Notes under the pieces: model-generated
What the model was told of the DNA's origin: nothing
Database searches by the model: none
Seen by the model: the letters and a program-made list of their open reading frames with translations, nothing else
Made by a program: the position numbers and the translations under genes
Part shown: in pieces, positions 7,188-15,591 of the stretch
How positions within the stretch are numbered: the first letter of the stretch is position 1
Layout: every line of letters starts with the position of its first letter
NCBI GenBank assembly: GCA_964496595.1
Contig: CAZCAI010000113.1
Coordinates: 1 to 16,715 of the forward strand
Length of the DNA: 16,715 nt
Reading direction: 5' to 3'
Origin: JAAAOZ01 sp964496595
GTDB taxonomy: Bacteria; Chloroflexota; Anaerolineae; B4-G1; SLSP01

Positions 7188-9001
7188 TGGGCATCCTCCA
7201 CTTTCTCCAATACATACGCCGCCGTCTCCACCATCGCCGTATCGAGCACGCCGTAGCCCAGGTCGGCCAGGGCAATCACCTGCGCTTCCTTCAGCAGGAT
7301 CTGCTCCCGCCACTTGCGGAAGCTGCTCAGGAAGAAGCCGGTCCGGCTGGTGATGGCGCCCAGGTAGCCCCCATCGTGCAGCAGTTCCAGTCCGCGCTCC
7401 ACGAAGGCCGCGTAGAGGTCGTTCTTGGTGCGGGGATAGGCGTCCTTGATATAGTCCTTACTCGCCTCGCTGGCCGCGCCGAAGGGCGGATTGATGAGCA
7501 CGACGTCGTAACGCTGCCGCATCGCGTCGATGAAGGCGATGCCCTGCTCCGCGTCGCGGGCGAAGAGTCGGCGCGTCACCCAGCGCCCGTCGTCGGCGCG
7601 CGTCGCGTAGGTGCGCAGCGTTTCCACGATGCGCTCGCCGGCCTCGGCCCAGAAGGCGTCGTCGTCCAAAAGGCTTGGATCCATGCGCATCTGCTGGGGC
7701 GCCTGCGCGCCGAACATCTCCAACTGCACCCCCTCCGGCAAACTGGCCAGGTGCTCGCGGGTCGATTGTACGGTCTCCTGAATCTCCTGCTCGATCTTGA
7801 GCAGGCTGCCCGCCTCGCCGGCGAGCTTCATCTTCCCCCAGATTTCAAGCGCCATCTTGCCCAATATGGCGGGCTTGAGATCGCGCGTGAACTCGCCCAG
7901 CAGATCGTACTCGCCGGGCATCGGCTCGGCGCTGACGATGTGAATCTCCTCGACACGCGGGCGCGCCCGCACCTTGATCCCCAGCTCGGCGTAGGCGCGG
8001 TGCGCCCGCAGCCAGAGCGCCAGCGTCGCGATCTGCACCGCGCGCCGGTCGATATCGACGCCGTGCAGGTTATGCGCTAAGATCAGGCGCGGCGCCGCCC
8101 GGCGAAAGGCCTCGCGGTCGGGATAGTCGGCCCGCAGCGCNNNNNNNNNNNNNNNNNNNNNNNNNNNNNNNNNNNNNNNNNNNNNNNNNNNNNNNNNNNN
8201 NNNNNNNNNNNNNNNNNNNNNNNNNNNNNNNNNNNNNNNNCGCATCTCCCACCAGAGGCGGCCCAGCGCGTTATCGGCTAAGAAGGCGACCACGTAGCGC
8301 GGTGTGTAGAATTGGTTGCGAAAGGCCAACTCGTAGCTGGTGCGGGGCGCGCTGGAGGCCGCGCGCGCCTCTTCGCGCTGTTCTCCCGGCGTGAAGTACT
8401 GGTAGATCCAGCCGATGGTCTCGTCCTCGCCCCAGATGCCCGCCAATTCGGGAGCGTTGAGCAGCTTCAGCACCTCCTGGAAGCAGGGTTCCGTGGGGAA
8501 GAGGATGGACGTGGGCAGCGAGCGGTCGAAGAGCACGCCTAAGGTCTGCGCCAGATCGTCGAAGAGCAGTTGGAGGTAGAAGCGGTAGCCGCCGTCCGGC
8601 TCGGCCTGCAGCGCCGCCGGGGAGAGCATGGCGAACTGCTGGAAGCCTTTGGCCTGCGTCGTCCCGTGTATCGACGGCTGGATCAGGCCGCGACTAAGAT
8701 CTTCCATCAGCTTGAGCGCCGCCAACCGGTTCAGGAAGGTGTAGGCGCTCTCGCGGACGTAGCGCGTCAGCGCCTGGGTGCGCGAGGCATCGACGGCCTC
8801 GTAGTGGGCCAGGGCCTGCTCGATGGCGCGCCGATCCGCCTTGCCCACGGCGTCGAGGTGCACCAGGCTCTCCAGCGGCTCAACACTGCCATCCTCGTGC
8901 ACGCCGTAAGCGCCCTCCAACTGCTGGCGAAAGTCCTGCTCCAGCAGGCCGCGGCATGCGACGACGGTGTTGTAGAGTTGGTTTCGTAAGGCTTGCTTCA
9001 T
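7184..9001 (-). CDS. pglX: PglX N-terminal half, N6-adenine methyltransferase (contains assembly gap)
   Basis: The N-terminal and catalytic part of PglX, which methylates adenine in host DNA in BREX. The start MKQALRNQLYNTVVACRGLL and the segment FLADNALGRLWWEMR are typical of PglX. After a 100-N gap come HNLHGVDIDRRAVQIATLALWLRAH and the methyltransferase motif IV, NPPF (residues 504-507 as numbered through the gap), followed by AAYVLEK. The SAM-binding motif I (DPACGS-type) should lie in the gap, so its absence is not evidence of inactivity. The ORF stops at 605 residues, just where intact PglX continues, and the rest is encoded by an ORF starting in the overlapping ATGA. The start is 23 bp after the TPR gene, with a weak GGCGGGAAA before the ATG. 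Confidence 0.9.
   Translation of the reverse strand: MKQALRNQLYNTVVACRGLLEQDFRQQLEGAYGVHEDGSVEPLESLVHLDAVGKADRRAIEQALAHYEAVDASRTQALTRYVRESAYTFLNRLAALKLMEDLSRGLIQPSIHGTTQAKGFQQFAMLSPAALQAEPDGGYRFYLQLLFDDLAQTLGVLFDRSLPTSILFPTEPCFQEVLKLLNAPELAGIWGEDETIGWIYQYFTPGEQREEARAASSAPRTSYELAFRNQFYTPRYVVAFLADNALGRLWWEMXXXXXXXXXXXXXXXXXXXXXXXXXXXXXXXXXXALRADYPDREAFRRAAPRLILAHNLHGVDIDRRAVQIATLALWLRAHRAYAELGIKVRARPRVEEIHIVSAEPMPGEYDLLGEFTRDLKPAILGKMALEIWGKMKLAGEAGSLLKIEQEIQETVQSTREHLASLPEGVQLEMFGAQAPQQMRMDPSLLDDDAFWAEAGERIVETLRTYATRADDGRWVTRRLFARDAEQGIAFIDAMRQRYDVVLINPPFGAASEASKDYIKDAYPRTKNDLYAAFVERGLELLHDGGYLGAITSRTGFFLSSFRKWREQILLKEAQVIALADLGYGVLDTAMVETAAYVLEKVEDAQ
8141..8240. other. Assembly gap (100 Ns) inside pglX methyltransferase domain
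   Basis: Exactly 100 Ns of unknown true length. Flanking protein text is WWEMR before and ALRADYPDREAFRR after. From memory of the family, well over 33 residues, including the DPACGS motif, separate these, so the real gap is probably several hundred bases. Confidence 0.97.
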
Positions 9002-9024
9002 TTTCCCGCCCGCGCCTGATTAGG

Positions 9025-9651
9025 CTATTCTCTATGCAACAATCGCCCGATCCAAAAACGCACCCGCCGTAGCCATATCCCTGGCGACCGCGGTAACATC
9101 TCGGAGAGCAGTTTCAGCCAAGATAATGCGGCTGTATAGTTCCCCTGGGCTGCCAGCACATCACTGTAAGTCAATGCATAGAACCGAAACTCACCCGAGT
9201 GGAACTTGCGAACTTTTTCCAAAGGCTTGAGGAGTCTCTCGGCCTCATCTACCTGACCACGTCGCAGGCAGCGTTGGGCCAGATTGGCGCGGGGGAAGAC
9301 ATAGTGAGGAAACTTGTCTATTGTTTCTCGCCAGAGCGCCTCGGCTGCTTCCGGATCTCCCAACTTGAGATAGGCCACGCCCAGGTTGGCGTAAGCTTCC
9401 CTGATTTTGGGATGGCGTTGGATGATGCTTTGGAAAGCGTCTCGCGCCTCAATCAGACGGCCTGTTTTCAGGAGAAGTGTGGCGTCGAACATTTTTTCTT
9501 TTAGAGCAGGCTTGTATCCCTTGATCTCATCAGAAATCTCAAAAACTCGTACCTGATAGCCGTCTTGAGCCAACTTGCGCGCGATGTCTGGCACGGGCTG
9601 TGTGTGTTTCTTTTTGCTTCCTCTTTTTGCTCTTTTTCCTCTTTTTGTCAT
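9025..9651 (-). CDS. Small TPR-repeat protein between brxC and pglX
   Basis: A 208-residue protein of unknown function. It begins with a very basic, lysine/arginine-rich tail (MTKRGKRAKRGSKKKH), then a short mixed segment (YQVRVFEISDEIKGY), then about four tetratricopeptide-like helix pairs at roughly residues 52-82, 83-116, 117-150 and 155-188; the clearest is AYANLGVAYLKLGDPEAAEALW. TPR repeats bind other proteins, and the basic tail could bind DNA or RNA. There is no signal peptide or membrane segment. The ATG is two bases after the brxC stop, and the GGAG at the end of brxC serves as its ribosome-binding site, so the genes are translationally coupled. I know of no TPR protein among the standard BREX components. 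The repeats are clear; an adaptor role between BrxC and PglX is inference. Confidence 0.82.
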   Translation of the reverse strand: MTKRGKRAKRGSKKKHTQPVPDIARKLAQDGYQVRVFEISDEIKGYKPALKEKMFDATLLLKTGRLIEARDAFQSIIQRHPKIREAYANLGVAYLKLGDPEAAEALWRETIDKFPHYVFPRANLAQRCLRRGQVDEAERLLKPLEKVRKFHSGEFRFYALTYSDVLAAQGNYTAALSWLKLLSEMLPRSPGIWLRRVRFWIGRLLHRE

Positions 9652-9653
9652 GA

Positions 9654-12600
9654 CTACTCCAATATAATCTTGGCCCCCGAGGCCAGCACTTTGATCAGAC
9701 GATCCCGCAGTCGCTCAAGGGCCTCCTCCACATCCTCCTCCGAGCCGAGCGTCTGGCCGACGCCCACCACCTCGGAAACCCGCACGCGCTCCACCTTCTC
9801 CTCCGGGGCGACCAGTTCCTGCACCCGCATCAGGGCCTGGGAGCGCAAGTTGTCCCCGGCGGAGAGATCGGAGTGCATCTCCGCCATGCTGGCCCCGCAG
9901 GTGGGACAGGTCAGGGCGGCGGATGGAAGTGATAGCGCAAGCTCTTTCTCACACATCCGAGCGGTGAGCGGCTTGAGCACCGGCGCTTGCATCTCCTCGG
10001 GCACCTTCAGCCACATCGGCTGTGCTTTGATCGCGTCCACGGCCTCAGCGAAGCGTTGATGACGCTGTTGGTGCAGCGCCTGGTAGCGCTGGCGGTACGT
10101 CTCCTCCACCAGATGCAGCGCCGCGTCCACCTCGGATGTGGTCGGATAGTAGTCCGCCGTCGCCAACTGCTGTTCCAGAAGTCCGATGTGGGTGGCGAGC
10201 GCCTCATCCTCCAGGTGTGTTTGCAAGATCGGCCAGATCTGCTCCACGGCCCGGCGCATCCGGCGCAACATTGCCAATCCCTGTTGGCTCGTTGCCCGGC
10301 GGATCTCGGCGACGCGATCCCGCAGGGCCTGGAAGGTCGCGCCTTCCCCCGCCAGCGTGCGGACGCAATCGTCGGTGGGGCTGCTCAAGACGGTCTCCAA
10401 CTGCTGGTGATATTCGCGCAGCACGTCGCCCACGGGGATGCGGTGAGCGCGCACCGTCGCCTCGACGGGCAGCAGCGCCTCCAGCTCCTGCTGCGCCAGT
10501 GATTGAAAAGCCTGCGCGATGGCGACCTCCTCGACGTCCACCTCCTCGCCCGTCAACTGCTCGTAGCGTTTGGCGGCGTCCACCAGCGTGCGCAGATCGA
10601 TGCTTTTGCGCGGCGCGAAGGAGGCGCCTCGGAAGGCGTTGGTGCCGCTGAAGGCCGGGCGCACCTGGGGATCTAAGTGGTTGCGGTAGCGACGGCCCTG
10701 GTAGGTGACCTGAATCGCCGCGCCGCGCAGCAGCGTCGCCATAACCAGCCAGAGCATCTCGCGCTCCCAACCGTAGCCCAGGCCGCCGAAGTGATCCTCC
10801 AGCGTGCGGCCCGTGACCCGGTTGCCGTAGGAGTGTTCGCGCTCCAGGAAGCTGGCGACCTCCTTGAGGATGGGCGCTTGCAGGTTGACGACGTACTTAT
10901 CGCCTTCTTTGGTGACCAGATCCAGGCCGTCGGGCGGCCCGTAGAAGACTTTGGGCAGGCCGGTGAGATTGGCCGCTTTGAGGATCTCCTCGGCCTCGTT
11001 GCCCTTCAGCGGCTTGGCGCCCATCTCCAGCTTGGGGTAGAGATCGGGGACGGCGAAGCGCAGCAACCCCTTGAGGATGCTGCTGAAGGTCTTACCGAGC
11101 GCCGCGCCATCCTTAGCCACGCCACGGAAGAAGCCCCGCCCGCCGACCAGCGCCGTCTTCAACTGCTCCTGCAGGCGCGCCTCCAGGCGGTTGACCTGCT
11201 GGCGCTCCTCGGAGAGGCTGCTAAGCTCTTCTTTGGTGATTTTGTTCTCGGCGCGCAATTGATCGTAGTGGTTGACCATGGTCTTGGAGCGGTAAAGCTC
11301 GGCGACCAGATCATCGAGCCTGGGTGTCATGCTGATCACCCAGAAAAGCTCGTTTCTGTGGGATTCCGTGCGGCTGTCGTCCCGCGCGCGGGCGCAGGTC
11401 TCGGTGAAGACGCCGGGGCCGTCGGCGATCCGCAGTTGGAGTTGGATCTGTTCCCGCCCCGAGGTCAGCGGGCGACCGTCCCACGTCACGCCGACGCGGA
11501 AGGTGCGGAGGTTGCTGTGCCGGTAGGTCAGGCCGATGGCGGAGAAGATGGTGCGCAGCGTAGCCGCCAGTTGGTCGTGTTCATTCTTGGGTGTGGGGCT
11601 GAGCGCGTTGCGCTCGGCCATCCAGCTCTTCTCCTGGGCGGTCTGGAGCTTCCAACCGCTCTCCGCCTGGCGGATGAACTGCGCCTTGTCCAGCAACTGG
11701 ACGGCGCGTTGCACCTCCGGCAGCGGCGAGGGATCGCCCAGTTTGCGGTAGAGCACGGCGGCCAGATTATCCGCGCTGCGCGGCAGCCCGCGCACCGGCT
11801 CCAGCAGCGCGATGGCCTTGGCCACCCGCGCGGGCCACGGATCGCCGGGCCACTGGCGCTCGATGTCACTAATGTCCTTCTGCTTTTCGCTGGGCAGGTT
11901 GCCCTCGAGCAGGTCGTAGATGCGGTCCATGGTGACCAGCGTGCCCACCGGCGCGTCGGCCAGGCCCGTCCGCTCGCTGACTAACATCTCGTAGGCCTGC
12001 TTGATGATGGTGCGGTTGCTGCCCCCGATGTGGGGCGGCGCGCCGGACTGCAAGCGCATGCCGGAGACGATGTCGATGGAGAGATCGATGAAGTGCGGTA
12101 GGTAGGGGTAGAATTGCACGAACTCCGCCTGGGAGACCTTGGACGGCCGCTCGGTGCGCTCCAGCCGAGTGCGCGTGCGCAGGATAGGCTCGTGATCCTC
12201 ATAGAGACGCTCCAGCACCGGCTCGGCCTGGGGCTGCTTGGCTAACACGCGCCGGGTGGCGACCTCGCGGATGTCGGCGGGCGCCATGTCGATGCGGTGC
12301 TTGAAGCGATCCTGGAGCCGCGCCAGGTTCACGCGCTTGTCGTCGATAGCGGCCACGACCTGATCCAGCTTCTCCTGCGAGGTAACGATGACCCAGACGG
12401 GCGCCACGGCCTGGCCCCGCCGGACGCGGTTCTTGCTCTCCTGGCCGAAGTGCTCCACCACGGCGCGCAGGTTCTCGATCTTGTCGCCGCTGCGGGCCAC
12501 GTACTGACCCACCTCGTCGATGATGTAGACGCTGGCGTGATCGGGCCGGCGCCGCGCCGTCAGCTCGAAGGTGTGATCGACCAGCGTGCGGATGGTGACC

Positions 12601-13382
12601 GGCGCGCTCTCCTGCAGCGAGCGCGCCCACGACTCCTCGTTGGGATAGGTCTGGGGGTCGAGGTGATGCAACACGGCGCTGGCCCGCTGTACCCGTTGGG
12701 CGCCCTTGCGCACCTGCCGCCAGATGCTGTACGTCGCCTCATCCACGCCCGGCAGCGTGACCGGGACGGGGGCCGGATGACCCCGAAGTTCGTCGTAGAG
12801 CTGGGCGCAGGTGCGCGCGAAGTCGGCCAGACGGCCCTCGGCCTCCAGCTCGATCTCCAGGGCGGCGATGTCGTAATCCTTGGCGTAGTCCAACTCCCGC
12901 AGCAGCACCGTGTACATGATCTCCGCGATCGGCTCGGTGGCGCGGCGCACGGCGCGATCCACCTGCACGTCGAACATGAGGATCTGGGTATCGAGGCGGC
13001 TGTTGATGTAGGTGAGCAGGTCGCGGATCTTCTGTACCTGTTGGTCCTTGGGATCCTGCTGCTCTAGCTGGCGGATAAAGAGCTGGCTGGCCGGCTCGCC
13101 CTGCACCTTGGTGTTGGCCAGGAGGTAGCCCAGGTTCTTGGCGAAGGACGATTTGCCGGAGCCGAAGAAGCCGGAGATCCAGACCCCAACGCCCTCGGTC
13201 GGCTCGCTGGGGCCATCGCCGACGGCTTGCAGCAGCTCGCGGTACTGGCGCTTGATGCGGTCGGTGGCGACGTACTCGGTGATCTCGCGATAGACCGTCG
13301 CCTCGTCCTGCTGATCGACTTTGATGACCTCTTCGATCTGTTGCGAGAGGTCGCGGGATAATAATTCACGGATGGTTTGCAT
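9654..13382 (-). CDS. brxC: BrxC, large P-loop ATPase of BREX
   Basis: BrxC is the large ATPase (about 1,200 residues) shared by most BREX types and related to PglY. This one has 1,242 residues. Walker A is GFFGSGKSSF (GSGKS at 74-78), preceded by the characteristic GVWISGFFGSGKS context; Walker B is VYIIDEVGQYV (D289, E290). Long helical segments follow, for example around the ERQQVNRLEARLQEQLKTAL segment. Near the C-terminus one CPTCG pair (C1159, C1162) suggests half of a zinc site; no clear second pair is seen. ATG 13382 has GGAGG seven bases upstream. It is the first gene after a 106-bp gap that holds a heptamer repeat and a possible promoter, and it runs straight into the TPR gene. The frame is intact throughout. 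Confidence 0.94.
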   Translation of the reverse strand: MQTIRELLSRDLSQQIEEVIKVDQQDEATVYREITEYVATDRIKRQYRELLQAVGDGPSEPTEGVGVWISGFFGSGKSSFAKNLGYLLANTKVQGEPASQLFIRQLEQQDPKDQQVQKIRDLLTYINSRLDTQILMFDVQVDRAVRRATEPIAEIMYTVLLRELDYAKDYDIAALEIELEAEGRLADFARTCAQLYDELRGHPAPVPVTLPGVDEATYSIWRQVRKGAQRVQRASAVLHHLDPQTYPNEESWARSLQESAPVTIRTLVDHTFELTARRRPDHASVYIIDEVGQYVARSGDKIENLRAVVEHFGQESKNRVRRGQAVAPVWVIVTSQEKLDQVVAAIDDKRVNLARLQDRFKHRIDMAPADIREVATRRVLAKQPQAEPVLERLYEDHEPILRTRTRLERTERPSKVSQAEFVQFYPYLPHFIDLSIDIVSGMRLQSGAPPHIGGSNRTIIKQAYEMLVSERTGLADAPVGTLVTMDRIYDLLEGNLPSEKQKDISDIERQWPGDPWPARVAKAIALLEPVRGLPRSADNLAAVLYRKLGDPSPLPEVQRAVQLLDKAQFIRQAESGWKLQTAQEKSWMAERNALSPTPKNEHDQLAATLRTIFSAIGLTYRHSNLRTFRVGVTWDGRPLTSGREQIQLQLRIADGPGVFTETCARARDDSRTESHRNELFWVISMTPRLDDLVAELYRSKTMVNHYDQLRAENKITKEELSSLSEERQQVNRLEARLQEQLKTALVGGRGFFRGVAKDGAALGKTFSSILKGLLRFAVPDLYPKLEMGAKPLKGNEAEEILKAANLTGLPKVFYGPPDGLDLVTKEGDKYVVNLQAPILKEVASFLEREHSYGNRVTGRTLEDHFGGLGYGWEREMLWLVMATLLRGAAIQVTYQGRRYRNHLDPQVRPAFSGTNAFRGASFAPRKSIDLRTLVDAAKRYEQLTGEEVDVEEVAIAQAFQSLAQQELEALLPVEATVRAHRIPVGDVLREYHQQLETVLSSPTDDCVRTLAGEGATFQALRDRVAEIRRATSQQGLAMLRRMRRAVEQIWPILQTHLEDEALATHIGLLEQQLATADYYPTTSEVDAALHLVEETYRQRYQALHQQRHQRFAEAVDAIKAQPMWLKVPEEMQAPVLKPLTARMCEKELALSLPSAALTCPTCGASMAEMHSDLSAGDNLRSQALMRVQELVAPEEKVERVRVSEVVGVGQTLGSEEDVEEALERLRDRLIKVLASGAKIILE

Positions 13383-13392
13383 AGGGCCTCCT

Positions 13393-13423
13393 GTATTGCG
13401 TGTTGCGTATTGCGTGTTGTGTG
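13393..13423. repeat. Heptamer repeat array upstream of brxC
   Basis: Successive 7-base units GTATTGC, GTGTTGC, GTATTGC, GTGTTGT and GTGTAGT form a 14-bp tandem duplication (13393-13406 and 13407-13420, 13 of 14 identical) with a decaying tail. It lies directly upstream of the brxC ribosome-binding site, so it would be in the mRNA leader. Confidence 0.8.
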
Positions 13424-13446
13424 TAGTGTGATGCTCCGCTTCGATG

Positions 13447-13476
13447 ATGCTATGTCAATTTCCTAAGATTTGTCAT
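13447..13476 (-). promoter_or_regulatory. Possible promoter ahead of brxC
   Basis: On the minus strand ATGACA (13471-13476) and TAGCAT (13447-13452) are 18 bases apart, matching five and four of six consensus bases. A TTGACA also occurs just before the TAGCAT, but nothing good lies 16-18 bases downstream of it. The match is weak and the organism's sigma factor preference is unknown, so this is only a candidate for separate transcription of brxC and the genes after it. Confidence 0.25.
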
Positions 13477-13488
13477 TCGTCTTCGTGT

Positions 13489-14328
13489 CTAAGACACCAC
13501 AAGCAGGATACGAATGTCCTCGGCGAAGCGGGCGAAACTGGGGCAGCGAGCCTCGATCACGGCTGCGCTGAAATCGGGGTGCCCGCCGATATGCTCAGCT
13601 TGCTGCCTAGATAAATCGCCGCCGCCATTGTAGCGATGGATAATCTCGTTCTTGGGATGGGGGATTGTTTCTGGCGTTTCACACCGCAAGCGATCCTCCT
13701 CCGATAGCGGCTCCCACAAGACTGAGACTACAACATCGGGCTGGGCCAGCAACCACGCCTCCAACATCTGCTTGGCGATGCCAATGACCACCGGCACAGT
13801 CCCGGCTTCATAAATCTCAACGACGCAGTCGGGAAAACAGGCAGGCCCCAGATTACGGGCGTGACACAAAGGCGCCCGGCGCTCCGGGGTTTCCTCATCA
13901 GCATCATCAACTTCATCAACTTCATCAGCTTCATCAGATGGCGGCGCGGTATCGACCAACCGCAGCTTGGATTTCTCATCAAAGGGCAGGTTTTGTCCCA
14001 GTATACACCACCGCTTATGCGGGAGGGGTTCAGCGTGCCCGATGTCCTCATCACGGTCGTGATCTACAACGACGACGATCACCTTTGCTTCCTTAATCAA
14101 CAGTGCTTTGACGTAGCTTTTGAACCTCCCCCATTTGGGTCCTCGTCGGCCTGCACGGATATCTTGGGGGCTGGGGCGCCGAAAGTCGCTCAAACCGGGG
14201 GATTCTTTGTCCAAGGGTATCACCTCCACAGGACGACCCAGTACCTGAGTTACCAACTGCGGAATCGTCCCCTTGTCCGTCGGCCCTTCGAAAATATATC
14301 CAACTTTCAGAGGTTCTTGCTGATTCAT
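13489..14328 (-). CDS. TOPRIM-like DUF4276-type protein, putative nuclease partner of the ATPase
   Basis: A 279-residue protein with TOPRIM-like acidic motifs: YIFEGPTDKGTIPQLV near the start (E14, D18), VIVVVVDHDRDED (D89, D91, D93), and KQMLEAWLLAQPD (E190, W192), the last resembling DUF4276 and RloB-type proteins. TOPRIM folds in OLD, PARIS and similar systems act as nucleases controlled by a partner ATPase. Here the ATPase gene ends three bases upstream, and AAGGA in its last codons is the ribosome-binding site, so the two are coupled. An acidic low-complexity run (residues 132-146, D/E with A and V) interrupts the middle and may be an inserted linker. I judge the TOPRIM/DUF4276 assignment likely but not certain; nuclease activity and target are inference. 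RloB or an AriB-like effector are alternatives in the same broad group. Confidence 0.68.
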   Translation of the reverse strand: MNQQEPLKVGYIFEGPTDKGTIPQLVTQVLGRPVEVIPLDKESPGLSDFRRPSPQDIRAGRRGPKWGRFKSYVKALLIKEAKVIVVVVDHDRDEDIGHAEPLPHKRWCILGQNLPFDEKSKLRLVDTAPPSDEADEVDEVDDADEETPERRAPLCHARNLGPACFPDCVVEIYEAGTVPVVIGIAKQMLEAWLLAQPDVVVSVLWEPLSEEDRLRCETPETIPHPKNEIIHRYNGGGDLSRQQAEHIGGHPDFSAAVIEARCPSFARFAEDIRILLVVS

Positions 14329-14331
14329 GGG

Positions 14332-15534
14332 TTATCCTTGGGAGGGAGAGATAATGGTTGTCTCCGGTTGGGGCCAGAGACCGGTTGTGTAGAGATCGCC
14401 GATGGTATACCCAATCTCTTCGCGGAAACGTTGCCAGCGATCGGGTTCAGGGGGGGGTAGAATCCGGCTGATGCCATCTTCGCCCTTGACGATAGCCATC
14501 GCTTCTTCGCGTTCAAGCTCGTGGAGCAAGGGGATCGAGTGGGAGGTCAGGATAATGCGGGCCGTAGGGTCTTCACCGACACGTTGGCGACAGAGTTGAA
14601 CCAAACGGCGCAGTCGGCTAAAATGGATACCGTTCTCCGGTTCCTCAATGATGAGCGTCTCGGTCTCCGGGGCGATGCCGGTGATGGCGCTGAACATCGC
14701 CAGCAGGCGCAGGGTGCCATCGGAAATCTGATGGGGGCCGTAGGGGCGCTTTTCCCCCTTTTCCAGCAAGCCAATCTCCTTTTGGCCCTCTCCAGCCCCG
14801 ATCATACGCAAGGCTTCGATAGCGGGATCGCCCTCGGCCAGCAGATGCGCCAACCGCTGGATGTCTTTCGGCGCTGCGGCATCCAGCACGGTGACGAGGC
14901 CCGTTCCCTTGCTTTCCAGGGATGGCTCGCCGCCGACAATCTCCCGTTGGCGTAACACGCTCGTATCTGGTCGCAGCACCAACACGGAATTCAACGCCTC
15001 ACGGACGTAGGCCAAAGCGGGAAATCGATTTTCATCCTTGAGTTGAGAAACCTGCAAGTAGTTCGCTTGGATGCCCCAGTTTTCGCGTTTATCTACGTTG
15101 GAGGAAAGCTCATTATGAACGCGCGACGTCACGGTATCGCGATCCAAATAGGTCGTGTCTCCCCCAGGGCGCGTCTTTAATCGACCTACTAAGTTCTCGG
15201 ATAGAATCTGTGGCTCTCCGGTCCGAGCGCTGGCTCCTATCTGGAACTGATAGCGCAGATCCAATCCGTTCGATTCCTCAAATGTGAAAGTAAAGTCAAT
15301 CTCACGACTTGGCTCGCGCCCCCGCACGATGTTCTCAAAGCCCTTGCGCCGCTCGTCATCGAGGAGCGCTTTACGTAGATCAGATTCAAGAAGATCGCGC
15401 GTGAAGGTGAAGGCATCACAGAAGTTGGTCTTGCCGGCGCTGTTGTTGCCCACCAGCACGACAAATCTGGGCACTTCGAGCGGTTCCGAAAACTCGAAAC
15501 TCTTGAAATTTTCAAACTGCACGTTCTTAATCAT
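14332..15534 (-). CDS. ABC/SMC-type AAA ATPase (AAA_15/AAA_21 class)
   Basis: A 400-residue ATPase of the RecF/OLD/RloA-like class. The start MIKNVQFENFKSFEF is typical. Walker A is GNNSAGKT (29-36), the ABC-like signature is ISDGTLRLLA (S271, G273), Walker B is LIIEEPENGIH (E297, E298), and the H-loop is LTSHS (H332). The middle segment (roughly 60-260) is the variable insertion usual for the class. No nuclease domain is fused to it; the TOPRIM-like function appears to be in the next gene, three bases downstream. Two-gene sets of this shape occur in PARIS and related abortive-infection systems, where the ATPase senses a phage protein and releases or activates the partner. GGAGG precedes ATG 15534. 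The class is certain; the defence role is inferred from the partner and from lying inside a BREX locus. Confidence 0.87.
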   Translation of the reverse strand: MIKNVQFENFKSFEFSEPLEVPRFVVLVGNNSAGKTNFCDAFTFTRDLLESDLRKALLDDERRKGFENIVRGREPSREIDFTFTFEESNGLDLRYQFQIGASARTGEPQILSENLVGRLKTRPGGDTTYLDRDTVTSRVHNELSSNVDKRENWGIQANYLQVSQLKDENRFPALAYVREALNSVLVLRPDTSVLRQREIVGGEPSLESKGTGLVTVLDAAAPKDIQRLAHLLAEGDPAIEALRMIGAGEGQKEIGLLEKGEKRPYGPHQISDGTLRLLAMFSAITGIAPETETLIIEEPENGIHFSRLRRLVQLCRQRVGEDPTARIILTSHSIPLLHELEREEAMAIVKGEDGISRILPPPEPDRWQRFREEIGYTIGDLYTTGLWPQPETTIISPSQG

Positions 15535-15591
15535 CTTAGCCCTCCGATTTTTAACTTACACGCACCTTCGACACCGCATCTCCCCATTGGG

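Noticed and set aside
7188..7313. Earlier start at 7313 for the PglX C-terminal ORF
   Set aside because: The extra 42 residues are glycine/arginine-rich frame-shadow text overlapping the real PglX N-terminal half; the family sequence begins at MTETTFF (7187).
10677..11984. 435-residue ORF on the plus strand opposite brxC
   Set aside because: It lies wholly within brxC, has no recognisable domain or ribosome-binding site, and is a typical antisense frame in GC-rich coding DNA. The same applies to plus-strand frames at 3021-3704, 4125-4685, 7187-8080, 12297-13067 and 15672-16292.
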